Below are positions 5,496-11,541 of a stretch of 19,200 bases of DNA, piece by piece. Both the position numbers and the translations under genes were made by a program. This DNA comes from Deltaproteobacteria bacterium UBA1386 (lineage in GTDB: Bacteria > Desulfobacterota > Syntrophorhabdia > Syntrophorhabdales > Syntrophorhabdaceae). The first letter of the stretch is position 1. The number at the start of each line of letters is the position of its first letter. Location of the stretch: positions 1-19,200 of the forward strand of contig DBQU01000109.1 in NCBI GenBank assembly GCA_002305765.1, in the 5' to 3' direction. The notes under the pieces were generated by a model. That model was not told the DNA's origin. It saw nothing but the letters and a program-made list of their open reading frames with translations, and ran no database searches.

Positions 5496-6322
5496 AACTC
5501 TTATATACAGCGGACCTCCACGGCAATGAAGGTTTCTACCGAAGACTCCTGGGCATTGCGGTCAAGAGGAAGGTGAACACCATCATCATCGGTGGGGATC
5601 TTCTTCCAAAGACGGGGGATTTCACATCGCTCATCGAGGAGCAGAGGCAGTTCCTAACCGGCACTCTCCGCCCGCTGTTGCATGCGTTCCGTGACAGCAA
5701 TCCCGCTGTGGACGTCTTCCTCATGATGGGTAACGACGATTTCTCCATCAATATGGATCTTCTCGAGGAGATGGGGTCTGAAGGCCTCTGCAAGCTCCTC
5801 CACATGCGGACGCATCGCCTCACAGAAGGCCTCTCCATCGCCGGCTATTCCTGCGTGCGCCCTACCCCGTTCTCCTGCAAAGATTGGGAAAGATACGATG
5901 ACGAGCAGAAAATTCTCCAGCCCGGACCGTACAAACCAGTCGTCAGCACACTGGACGGACTCATCGACATTGATGAGCAGGAGTGGTTCAGTTCTCATCC
6001 CGCGATGGAGGAGGACCTCGAGCAACTCGCCCGGATGTCAGATCCGAAGAAAACTCTTTACGTGCTCCACGACCCGCCCTACGGCACGGCTCTGGACACG
6101 CTCTGGAACGGGCAGCATATCGGGAGCATGGCGGTACGGAGGTTCATCGAAGGGCACCAGCCACCGCTTGTCCTGTCCGGACACATCCATGAATCACCCA
6201 AGGCCTCCGGAAAGATCACAGACCGGATCGGAGGCACGGTCTGTGTGAATCCCGGGCAAACAGAGGCGATTCTCCAGGCGGTGACGGTCGATATTCCGGG
6301 GTTTAAAGTGAAGCTGTTATGA
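5480..6322 (+). CDS. Second metallophosphoesterase (YfcE/calcineurin-like)
   Basis: 280 residues of a different branch of the calcineurin-like superfamily from the preceding gene: DLHGN (12-16), GGDLLP (38-43), MMGNDD in place of GNHE, LYVLHDPPYG with the conserved His, and SGHIHESP. The end GTVCVNPGQTE is typical of cytoplasmic phosphodiesterases of the YfcE/MJ0936 type. All metal-binding motifs seem present. I chose ATG 5480 because AGGGA lies just upstream, rather than the in-frame TTG at 5462; it overlaps the previous gene by 16 bp. It is the last gene of the operon and is followed by a convergent gene. Two phosphoesterases beside a TIM-barrel enzyme suggest consecutive steps on a phosphorylated nucleotide, sugar or nucleic-acid end. 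That pathway is an inference. Confidence 0.85.
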   Translation: MAAALKLLYTADLHGNEGFYRRLLGIAVKRKVNTIIIGGDLLPKTGDFTSLIEEQRQFLTGTLRPLLHAFRDSNPAVDVFLMMGNDDFSINMDLLEEMGSEGLCKLLHMRTHRLTEGLSIAGYSCVRPTPFSCKDWERYDDEQKILQPGPYKPVVSTLDGLIDIDEQEWFSSHPAMEEDLEQLARMSDPKKTLYVLHDPPYGTALDTLWNGQHIGSMAVRRFIEGHQPPLVLSGHIHESPKASGKITDRIGGTVCVNPGQTEAILQAVTVDIPGFKVKLL

Positions 6323-6330
6323 TGTAATAC

Positions 6331-6347
6331 GTAATTTCATGAATTAC
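6331..6347. repeat. Short hairpin and direct repeat between convergent genes
   Basis: GTAATT-TCATG-AATTAC (6331-6347) is a 6-bp stem 9 bp after the phosphoesterase stop, with no clear T-run. A tandem CTGCACCTAT (6398-6407 and 6409-6418) follows. The gap may hold a bidirectional, non-canonical terminator. Confidence 0.35.
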
Positions 6348-6440
6348 TTGCAGCTAACGGATATCATTATGGTATCAGAGACGCGTTGCACTTGATACTG
6401 CACCTATTCTGCACCTATCATCCGGTACCGGGCGAGGTCC

Positions 6441-7688
6441 TTACGGCATGGCTCCGGTACCGTCATTGCCAACAGACAGCAACGACAGCAGATCCTCCCT
6501 GTCTTCATCGTCAACATGGCCCTTCAGGAGCTCGAGACTCTCGCGCACTCTCTGCCCGTACTGATCCACCTCGTTCTTGCCGAAGGTCGCCGCACTGAAA
6601 TCCGCGTCCCGCCGCCGATGATAGAGCTCAAAGAGATGGTCGTATACGATCCTGTCCACCTCGCCGGTGGTGATGAAATGCCTCGCCATCAACTCCCGCA
6701 CCTCGCGGTGCGAGTACGCGCGATAGCCTTTGCCGGCAAGGACATACCGGCAGAGGGCCTCCAATACAAAAAAGAGTAAAGACACGCACTCGGGGAAATT
6801 CCCTGCGGTGTAGTTGACACGATATGACCGTAGTTTCCTCCTCATGAGCTCCATCATGTCCTGTGTTTCCTTCATCCTCTCGTCCCCCTCCTTTTCAAAC
6901 CGCATCGATTCCGCCTCGTCTGACGCCCAATCGTAAGTGTCATCGAGAGCATCCGTATCAGGCTCGACCAGATGAATCCCCGCAAGGGCCTCCTGGACCA
7001 CAAAGGACGACTCGTCCCTGTCGTTGAGATGGAGGATCGAAACATGCGTGTCATCCTTCACGGCCGCGCGTATGCTGCCGACAATGCGCATCCGCTCCGC
7101 CTCATCGTCGGTCCGCAGGTAGATGCCGATATCGATGCTGGGGTGGCCATGCAGCGTTCCTTCCGAATACGGGCCATATAAGACGGCCACCAAGACTCTG
7201 TTCTCTGCCCGCAACCTTTCAAGAACGGCCTGTATGGGAATGATCCTGTCATGGATTGTCTCATTAGCGGCCCTGCGGAGCTCCGGCGCCCTCATGTCCG
7301 TTCTCTTCATGAACCGGTCCACGTCTCTCCTGAGCCGATCGGGCAGCTGCAGGGCAAGCGATGAGAATCCGATAATCCGGTCGCGTTCGGTCTCCCACAC
7401 GTGCGGCGGGGTGAGGCAATAATCCCTGAGCGCATCCATGTATATTGTCGACGTCTTCCCCAGAATGCGCTGCTGGCCAAACGCATCGTCCAAGTCCCTG
7501 AGGATACCCTCCATGTCGTAATAGATGCGGCGGATCGTCTCCGCCATGGCCACGAGGTGGCGGTCAGCCCCCGGTCTGTCCTTGTCCCGCCTGAAAAGAT
7601 CCAGCAGCTCACGGAGTCCGGTGCGCTGCCTGTCGAGCTCCCGATATGCGTCCTTGGATACTTTCGTTTTACCGGCCACGTCGAGCAT
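6441..7688 (-). CDS. Three-part fusion: helical domain, MNT nucleotidyltransferase-like, HEPN
   Basis: 415 residues. Residues 1-155 are alpha-helical and unrecognised. Residues ~160-270 match an MNT nucleotidyltransferase: LVAVLYGPYSEG where FGSYARG is expected, PSIDIGIYL where SDIDLGV is expected, then VSILHLN...VQEALAGIHLVEPD. Residues ~275-395 match a UPF0332-type HEPN domain (FPECVSLLFFVLEALCRYVL, REVRELMARHFITTGEVDRI, ELYHRRRDADF). In type VII systems MNT and HEPN are separate proteins; here one chain holds both. GS has become GP (172-173) and the first catalytic Asp is S184, with only D186 kept, so AMP transfer is doubtful. I chose ATG 7688 (AAGGGG and AGG just upstream) over the TTG at 7736, which would add 16 Gly/Lys-rich residues. 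Single transcription unit, convergent with the phosphoesterase operon. Confidence 0.75.
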   Translation of the reverse strand: MLDVAGKTKVSKDAYRELDRQRTGLRELLDLFRRDKDRPGADRHLVAMAETIRRIYYDMEGILRDLDDAFGQQRILGKTSTIYMDALRDYCLTPPHVWETERDRIIGFSSLALQLPDRLRRDVDRFMKRTDMRAPELRRAANETIHDRIIPIQAVLERLRAENRVLVAVLYGPYSEGTLHGHPSIDIGIYLRTDDEAERMRIVGSIRAAVKDDTHVSILHLNDRDESSFVVQEALAGIHLVEPDTDALDDTYDWASDEAESMRFEKEGDERMKETQDMMELMRRKLRSYRVNYTAGNFPECVSLLFFVLEALCRYVLAGKGYRAYSHREVRELMARHFITTGEVDRIVYDHLFELYHRRRDADFSAATFGKNEVDQYGQRVRESLELLKGHVDDEDREDLLSLLSVGNDGTGAMP

Positions 7689-7809
7689 CCTGACCCCTTT
7701 GCCCTGTCGGCCCTTGCCATTACCAGACGATATCAAGGCTCTTCCTTCCCGTGTGTAACACGAACATGGCGGCCTTCACGCCAGACGTCGTTTCCAATCG
7801 GCGGCATCA

Positions 7810-7815
7810 ATTATA
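7810..7815 (-). promoter_or_regulatory. Possible -10 box for the MNT-HEPN fusion gene
   Basis: On the minus strand this reads TATAAT in the context GGTATAATTG, the same ten bases as at the -10 box of the TIM-barrel operon (3681-3690). The -35 region is weak. It would give a leader of about 115 nt to ATG 7688. Confidence 0.35.
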
Positions 7816-7954
7816 CCTCTCTTGTATGCTGGAAAATGGTGCTGTGCAGATTTCACTGGATACATTTCCAACCACAAAATGGCTGAACATCGATTACACG
7901 GAACGGCGCGGCCTGCTTGGATAAGCTCCTGCAGATTCAGGGAACCAACCCGTC

Positions 7955-8428
7955 TCAGCGGTCAGTCTTCTTCCTGGAGCTCCCCTTGACGACTTTCTTC
8001 CCGACCTGTTCCTTGGTTGCTTCAACAAGATTGACAGTCGGCAGGATGAACTTTTCATGCATGGAGTTCGCTGTTGCCTGGGCCACAACGCCTCTGGCAA
8101 TCCCATAGAGAATGGCGAGACCGTTCAGCGGGATCATTTTCTCGATCATCTGCTCGTCAGTCCCCTTGGCAAAGCTAAAAAAACCGGTAATCCTTAAGAA
8201 CACATAGTACGGATTGGCTTTGAAGTCTGCTTCCGACTTGTTGACCTGCAGCTCAATGGTAATCATGAACTCCGGAAGCTTTCCTCGTCTTTTCACGTTC
8301 ATGGAAGCGGTAAGCTTCGCCTCATGAGTACCCTTCTTTGGCTCCTGGTACTCCGGGTTAGCCTTCACATGGATTTCGTCGACAAAGTATTGGTCAATCT
8401 TAAGCGACGGCGGTGAGGAATTCATCAT
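7955..8428 (-). CDS. SecB-like chaperone of a toxin-antitoxin-chaperone (TAC) locus
   Basis: 157 residues, the usual length for SecB (E. coli, 155). Beta-rich stretches (KLTASMNVKRRGKLPEFMI, YYVFLRITGFFSF) are followed by the long SecB-type helix and loop LAILYGIARGVVAQ...FILPTVNL, corresponding to the FPYARE...LPPINF part of SecB. In TAC systems such as M. tuberculosis Rv1955-1957, a SecB-like chaperone protects and folds the HigA-type antitoxin. The position as third gene behind toxin and antitoxin is exactly that arrangement. Two adjacent ATGs (8428, 8425) follow AGGAG; the start overlaps the antitoxin end by 29 bp. The C-terminal tail is lysine-rich. A housekeeping SecB is less likely because of this context. 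Confidence 0.8.
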   Translation of the reverse strand: MMNSSPPSLKIDQYFVDEIHVKANPEYQEPKKGTHEAKLTASMNVKRRGKLPEFMITIELQVNKSEADFKANPYYVFLRITGFFSFAKGTDEQMIEKMIPLNGLAILYGIARGVVAQATANSMHEKFILPTVNLVEATKEQVGKKVVKGSSRKKTDR

Positions 8429-8804
8429 CAGGCTCCTGCTTCGATGTCTTATATACCTCGGTGAACCGACCCGGACTTAGGTCCTTCCGCTTCGGAGACG
8501 TCTTATAAAGTTTGATCGCCAGTTCGACATCCTTCGGGCAAACTTCAATGTTGACGTTACATCCAAGAGACCTTGCGAGGGAGGCCATGGTTTTCAGGGT
8601 AACGTTGGTATTGCCGCGAAGCAGTTTCGTCACAAACGCTTTAGATACTCCCATACGGGCAGCCAGTTCCGTTCGGTTCACGCCAAGCTCTTTCATGGCA
8701 GCAACAATCTGTTCCGTCAGGTCCAGAATCAACTCTTCCGCATAGAACTCGGCATCCTCCCGAAAGGCCTCCAGTTTATCTTTGAACCATTTCTCGGCGT
8801 TCAT
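8400..8804 (-). CDS. higA: HigA-like helix-turn-helix antitoxin of the TAC locus
   Basis: 134 residues. A Xre/Cro-type HTH lies at about 35-90 (MKELGVNRTELAARMGVSKAFVTKLLRG, then LKTMASLARSLGCNV), typical of HigA-type antitoxins that bind both the toxin and their own promoter. An N-terminal ~34-residue helix precedes it. The ~45-residue C-terminal extension after the HTH is longer than in a minimal HigA. In known TAC systems this is where the chaperone-addiction segment lies, so the tail may be the part recognised by the SecB-like protein; that is inference. The ATG overlaps the toxin stop by 4 bp. Confidence 0.85.
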   Translation of the reverse strand: MNAEKWFKDKLEAFREDAEFYAEELILDLTEQIVAAMKELGVNRTELAARMGVSKAFVTKLLRGNTNVTLKTMASLARSLGCNVNIEVCPKDVELAIKLYKTSPKRKDLSPGRFTEVYKTSKQEPDDEFLTAVA

Positions 8805-9175
8805 CTCTTCTTCCCCTTCTTATCTTCAAAATATTGTTTCCGCATGTTTACCGCCCTTTCAATCTCACTTTTCGGCGTGCTGTTACCCTTCTTGATGAAC
8901 CCGTGTGTCAGTATGATCAGTCGGTCCTTGTCGCGAAAACAAAGCAATCGCACCTGAAACGACTTAAATTCCGAAATATCAACACCTTTAAGCTTGTGGA
9001 ACCTCTCGGGGTTAGCTGGTAGGCCATGGTCTGCGGATTTACGGAGCAGGGCGACAACTTTCTCCTGATCTTTCTTCTGCAGGTTATCAATGAATTCAAC
9101 AACACGAGATCGATCACCATGGGTAACAGCATATATGTCATACTGTCTGCCTTTATATATTATCGCTGTGTCCAT
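8801..9175 (-). CDS. higB: HigB/Gp49-like toxin (RelE superfamily) of the TAC locus
   Basis: 124 residues of the phage-derived Gp49-like/HigB family (PF05973 type): RVVEFIDNLQKKDQ, ERFHKLKGVDISEFKSFQVRLLCF, then LIILTHGFIKKGNSTPKSEIERAV, the conserved strand-KK-TP-helix end of these mRNA interferases. The usual Lys/Arg residues around HKLKG and HGFIKK are present, so ribosome-dependent mRNA cleavage is expected. It is first in the operon (toxin first, as in HigBA/TAC), starting at ATG 9175 directly behind the operator. The ribosome site is weak (AGG about 14 bp upstream), perhaps keeping toxin expression low. Confidence 0.88.
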   Translation of the reverse strand: MDTAIIYKGRQYDIYAVTHGDRSRVVEFIDNLQKKDQEKVVALLRKSADHGLPANPERFHKLKGVDISEFKSFQVRLLCFRDKDRLIILTHGFIKKGNSTPKSEIERAVNMRKQYFEDKKGKKR

Positions 9176-9182
9176 AGAATAA

Positions 9183-9208
9183 TTAACCTAAAGGTTAATA
9201 TTTGTCAA
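9183..9208 (-). promoter_or_regulatory. TAC operon promoter with operator between -35 and -10
   Basis: The minus strand carries a perfect TTGACA (complement of 9203-9208). Directly downstream the inverted repeat TTAACC-(4)-GGTTAA (9183-9198) fills the spacer and runs into the A+T-rich -10 region. A HigA dimer bound there would block RNA polymerase, the usual autoregulation of HigBA loci. Only 7 bp separate the dyad from the toxin ATG. Confidence 0.7.
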
Positions 9209-9355
9209 CAACAAATGTGAAAAGTCCCACAAACTAGAGAACAATCATGATGACGAACTATGAGGAATAAATTACTTCTTCTGTATCCTTTTTGCAATAG
9301 TTGCTTTCCTTTTTGCGTTCTTTTCCGAAATGACCCGAGAACCGTTGAGGGATTT

Positions 9356-9386
9356 TTGATGTTTTCCAATGATATGCTACTATAAT
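9356..9386 (+). promoter_or_regulatory. Promoter of the MNT/HEPN pair
   Basis: A perfect -10 TATAAT at 9381-9386 has a weak -35 (TTGATG 9356-9361, 19-bp spacing). It lies 16 bp before the ATG at 9403, so the leader is very short but still includes AGGA at 9391-9394. Confidence 0.5.
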
Positions 9387-9402
9387 ACCCAGGAACTCAA
9401 CC

Positions 9403-9744
9403 ATGCCCAGACTGACGTTGTTACAGAGAGATATTGACGAGATCAGCAAAAGAAGAGCCGTTTTGCTCAAGAAGGCAGAAGAAGTCTGTGAATATCTGGC
9501 CAGGCTGGGTGTGAAAGAAGTCTACATCTTTGGATCAATTCTAACGGAGAAGTTCGACGCTCATTCCGACGTCGACCTCGCGGTTGCCGGGATCCCCTGG
9601 GAGCATAAGTACTGCGTAGAGGGGACCATCGAGGACATACTGGGGACGGAGGATTTCCATCTCGTCTACATGGAGGATGCCCCGGACTACATCGTGAGGA
9701 GCATCAAGGAAAGAGGGAGACGATATGCTGGCGCCGTTTCTTGA
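9403..9744 (+). CDS. MNT-type minimal nucleotidyltransferase (antitoxin-like)
   Basis: 113 residues. The catalytic signature is intact: FGS (43-45), then D56 and D58 in HSDVDLAV, exactly GSx10DxD. A strand DFHLVYMEDAP and a basic C-terminal helix (IVRSIKERGRRYAG) follow, as in MntA-type proteins. In type VII systems (e.g. Shewanella MntA/HepT) this enzyme adds AMP residues to a tyrosine of the HEPN RNase and silences it. A helical N-terminus of about 35 residues precedes the domain. AGGA lies 8 bp before the ATG. Its 3' end overlaps the HEPN gene by 20 bp. Of the three MNT-like proteins in this window, only this one keeps all catalytic residues. Confidence 0.88.
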   Translation: MPRLTLLQRDIDEISKRRAVLLKKAEEVCEYLARLGVKEVYIFGSILTEKFDAHSDVDLAVAGIPWEHKYCVEGTIEDILGTEDFHLVYMEDAPDYIVRSIKERGRRYAGAVS

Positions 9745-10201
9745 CATCCAGATCGAACTGGATAGAATACGGAAAGAATGTGAAAAGCTGCGGAGAACCA
9801 ACGAACTGTTCCTCGCCGAGACGAATACAGAAACAAAGGAAGCCTACGGCTCCATGATGGCGCTGGTACTCCACGGTGTCTATGCGGGGGTTGAAAGGGT
9901 CCTCAGAGATATCGTTCGGTACTTCGATGGCCAGTTGCCCGTCGGTAGTGATTGGCATGCAAAGTTGTTGGTCAGAGCCTGTAACCCGAACCCCGGTGTA
10001 CGGGAAGCTGTTATCAGTGAAGGGGCTGCCGCAGAACTCGCCAATCTGAGAAGCTTCAGCCGCCTTGTCGAAAGCATTTATCAATCAAACCTTGACTTTG
10101 ACAGGGTGCTTTCGATGTCAGAGCGCGCGCTGAAGGTTGTCCCTGCTGTTATAAACGATATCGACAGTTTTATGCAACCGAAGCACGGTCCGGTTCTTTA
10201 G
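9725..10201 (+). CDS. HEPN/HepT-like protein paired with MNT, catalytic motif altered
   Basis: 158 residues, mostly helical. GSMMALVLHGVYAGVERVLRDIV resembles the HepT-like ribonuclease family, as does the LRSFSRLVESIYQSNLDFDRVLSM block near the C-terminus. There, the related proteins I know carry R.FRH..RH.Y, which supplies the HEPN Rx4-6H RNase motif. Here the Arg is kept (R109), but the His position is Ser117 and the preceding Arg is Glu116, so RNase activity is doubtful; Y119 remains as a possible AMPylation target. The start ATG 9725 follows GAGGGAG and overlaps the MNT gene by 20 bp. It is either an inactivated toxin, an immunity-type derivative, or a toxin using other residues. Confidence 0.7.
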   Translation: MLAPFLDIQIELDRIRKECEKLRRTNELFLAETNTETKEAYGSMMALVLHGVYAGVERVLRDIVRYFDGQLPVGSDWHAKLLVRACNPNPGVREAVISEGAAAELANLRSFSRLVESIYQSNLDFDRVLSMSERALKVVPAVINDIDSFMQPKHGPVL

Positions 10202-10228
10202 ACAAGATGCGGGCCAAGGAGGATGAGC

Positions 10229-10405
10229 ATGAAGAGACCATTCCGGATCACCTGGAAAGAACCGACCGGCGAGACAACAACCGTCAACATTGAGGCGGAG
10301 AGCAAAGGCCAGGCCCGGCGGATCTTCATCCAGCGGGGCGGGAACATACTGCGCATCGTGGAGATAGAGGATTCCCAGGAAAGAGCTGCCGGCCACGAAC
10401 CTTGA
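10229..10405 (+). CDS. Small basic protein of unknown function
   Basis: 58 residues, beginning MKRPFRITWKEPTGETT. An alternation of beta-like strands (FRITWKE, TTVNIEA, NILRIVEI) and one basic helix (GQARRIFIQRGG) suggests a compact alpha/beta fold. The Shine-Dalgarno decides the start: AAGGAGG (10216-10222) touches the ATG at 10223 but lies 6 bp before ATG 10229, so the latter is used. It sits 27 bp after the HEPN gene and may be the third gene of that operon. No family recognised. Confidence 0.55.
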   Translation: MKRPFRITWKEPTGETTTVNIEAESKGQARRIFIQRGGNILRIVEIEDSQERAAGHEP

Positions 10406-10669
10406 TGCCATGGAAGATTCCTGCCATACTAACACAGCAGGAGGCATAAATACGCTTGTAATCAGACTTTCACCGGAGATCGAAAAACGCCTTGAGGACC
10501 TGGCGAAGAAGACGGGAAGAACGAAAACCTTTTATGCCAGGGCCGCAATAACTGAATATATCGAAGACCTCGAAGATATCTACCTGGCGGGAAAAGGCCT
10601 GGAAGGCATACGAACCGGCAGGAGCAAAACCATTCCCACCGAAGAGAGAGACAAAGGAGATCCACCCCC

Positions 10670-10701
10670 ATCAAGGAAACCCCTGTTCTCCATGGCGAAG
10701 A
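10670..10701 (+). repeat. Partial copy of the 11028 gene (IKETPVLHGE)
   Basis: In another frame than the RHH fusion, this stretch reads IKETPVLHGEE and is nearly identical in DNA to 11039-11070 (start of the 51-residue gene: KIKETPILHGED). It then loses the family sequence. It marks a duplication about 370 bp apart. Confidence 0.65.
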
Positions 10702-10743
10702 GCGGGACGCAAGAGGAGCAGGTGGTGAATGTGGGCAAAACTC

Positions 10744-10772
10744 TTGACTCTTTTGTGATAAGAAAGGATAAT
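10744..10772 (+). promoter_or_regulatory. Sigma70-type promoter
   Basis: TTGACT (10744-10749), 17 bp, GATAAT (10767-10772): five of six matches in each box at ideal spacing. It fires into a hairpin-rich stretch that ends at the terminator at 10981-11010. Confidence 0.55.
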
Positions 10773-10891
10773 GTATCCAGTCACAAGACAACACAGAATA
10801 TATCCCCCGCCTTTGCCCTGCAACGGCGGGTAATGATCTCCGGGGGCTTGAAGGCGACTTCAATCCCCTGAACTATTTTGAGGGGAACGGC

Positions 10892-10942
10892 ATGAGTGAA
10901 GACGGTGGCAGTCTTTATGCCAGGGACGCGACAACCGGGTAA
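10892..10942 (+). pseudogene. Second, minimal antitoxin remnant
   Basis: A 16-codon frame (MSEDGGSLYARDATTG) behind GAGGGG. Its SLYARDAT part and the DNA around it (TTTATGCCAGGG) match the FYARAAIT part of the RHH antitoxin at about 10530-10545. It is most likely a scrap of another antitoxin copy. Confidence 0.4.
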
Positions 10943-10980
10943 TATGCAATTCATCTCTAGGCGCAGAAAGTTACCTCGCC

Positions 10981-11010
10981 CCCTTTGGGTTACGGCTCAA
11001 AGGGCTTTTT
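10981..11010 (+). terminator. Intrinsic terminator
   Basis: CCCTTTG (10981-10987) pairs with CAAAGGG (10998-11004), followed by CTTTTT (11005-11010). It closes the transcript upstream of the 51-residue gene, whose Shine-Dalgarno begins only 5 bp later, so it might also act as an attenuator for that gene. Confidence 0.65.
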
Positions 11011-11027
11011 GATCTGAGGAGACAACA

Positions 11028-11183
11028 ATGGCAAGGAAGATCAAGGAAACCCCCATTCTCCATGGCGAAGACGCCAGGAGGTTTGTGGAGCAGATCTCGC
11101 GGAACGAGCGCGAGCCAGCCCCGCGGGAAGAGTACGAACGGGTGATGGCGAATTACCGGAAGGTGAAGACCGCGGTAAAGTAA
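11028..11183 (+). CDS. Small IKETP-type protein, antitoxin-like
   Basis: 51 residues starting MARKIKETPILHGEDARRFV. A strong TGAGGAG (11015-11021) lies 6 bp before the ATG. The layout, (K)IKETPILxGxDAxxF, a charged middle and a helix EEYERVMANYRKV, belongs to a widespread family of tiny genes that in my recollection often sit next to toxin-like genes. No partner follows here, since the next gene is the MazE antitoxin with its own promoter. A broken copy lies at 10670. Function unknown; an antitoxin or regulatory role is inferred. Confidence 0.6.
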   Translation: MARKIKETPILHGEDARRFVEQISRNEREPAPREEYERVMANYRKVKTAVK

Positions 11184-11261
11184 GGCCTCGTCGCCAAACA
11201 GATCCCCCAACACTCCAGCTAACTTCTCTTCCTTTCCGAAAATCTTGCCCTTTCGAGCCCA

Positions 11262-11291
11262 CATCGTATATACTATATAGGATATACGATG
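11262..11291. promoter_or_regulatory. 30-bp palindromic operator at the mazEF promoter
   Basis: The arms CATCGTATAT (11262-11271) and ATATACGATG (11282-11291) flank a self-complementary CTATATAG (11273-11280). Only the pair 11272/11281 is mismatched. A -10 TATACT (11269-11274) lies inside, with TTGCCC (11245-11250) 18 bp upstream as -35. The arrangement fits autorepression by the MazEF complex. Confidence 0.7.
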
Positions 11292-11307
11292 CAACATGGA
11301 GGATACC

Positions 11308-11541
11308 ATGCAGAAAGTTCTTCTTTCATTGCCAGACCGTCTGGCTGAAAGGATGAAGGCCGTAATACCACCCGGCCAGCGGAGCAAGGTTCTGGCGGAC
11401 CTTCTCGAGACCGAGGTGAAGCGCCGGGAAGAGGATCTCTATCAGTGTGCCCTCGGCGTTGAGAAAGACCAGGCCCTCGGCGAGGAGATGAAAGACTGGG
11501 ACGTGACCGCGGGAGACGGCATAGACGATGAAACGTGGTGA
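11308..11541 (+). CDS. mazE: MazE-like antitoxin
   Basis: 77 residues. The N-terminal part QKVLLSLPDRLAERMKAVIP resembles an RHH DNA-binding segment, with GQRSKVLADLLETEVKRREEDLYQ as the long helix of MazE antitoxins of the mycobacterial MazE9 kind. The acidic, tryptophan-bearing tail (KDWDVTAGDGIDDETW) is the usual toxin-wrapping segment. The start is ATG 11308 because GGAGG (11298-11302) is 5 bp upstream; the ATG at 11296 overlaps that ribosome site. It overlaps mazF by 14 bp and should bind the palindrome at 11262-11291. Confidence 0.85.
   Translation: MQKVLLSLPDRLAERMKAVIPPGQRSKVLADLLETEVKRREEDLYQCALGVEKDQALGEEMKDWDVTAGDGIDDETW

Larger units (their letters stand above)
10410..10871 (+). 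pseudogene. Orphan RHH antitoxin fused to scrambled 3' sequence
   Basis: Codons at about 10446-10650 encode a standard RelB-partner-type RHH antitoxin (NTLVIRLSPEIEKRLEDLAK, then TKTFYARAAITEYIEDLEDIYLA and GRSKTIPTEE). After that point the frame leaves the family and reads, out of frame, through a partial copy of the 11028 gene, ending at 10871. The expected RelE-type toxin that normally follows is missing. The start is also odd: AGGAGG at 10439-10444 has no ATG, GTG or TTG in frame at the right distance (ATA at 10446, ACG at 10452), and the ATG at 10410 lacks a ribosome site. I read it as a decayed antitoxin left after toxin loss, although the RHH part may still be made. Confidence 0.6.
10779..11010 (+). 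ncRNA. Candidate structured RNA between promoter and terminator
   Basis: A transcript from the 10744 promoter to the terminator would be about 230 nt. It holds CCCGCC/GGCGGG (10806-10811 with 10825-10830), CCCCCG/CGGGGG (10804-10809 with 10841-10846) as a competing pairing, a stem TTGAAG-GCGA-CTTCAA with a GNRA-type loop inside GGGG/CCCC, and a CCCC...GGGG hairpin. It could be a small RNA, a leader for the 11028 gene, or only decayed gene remnants. No known riboswitch was recognised. Confidence 0.3.

Noticed and set aside
7401..7886. 161-residue plus-strand frame
   Set aside because: Antisense to the helical N-terminal part of the MNT-HEPN fusion; no recognisable features.
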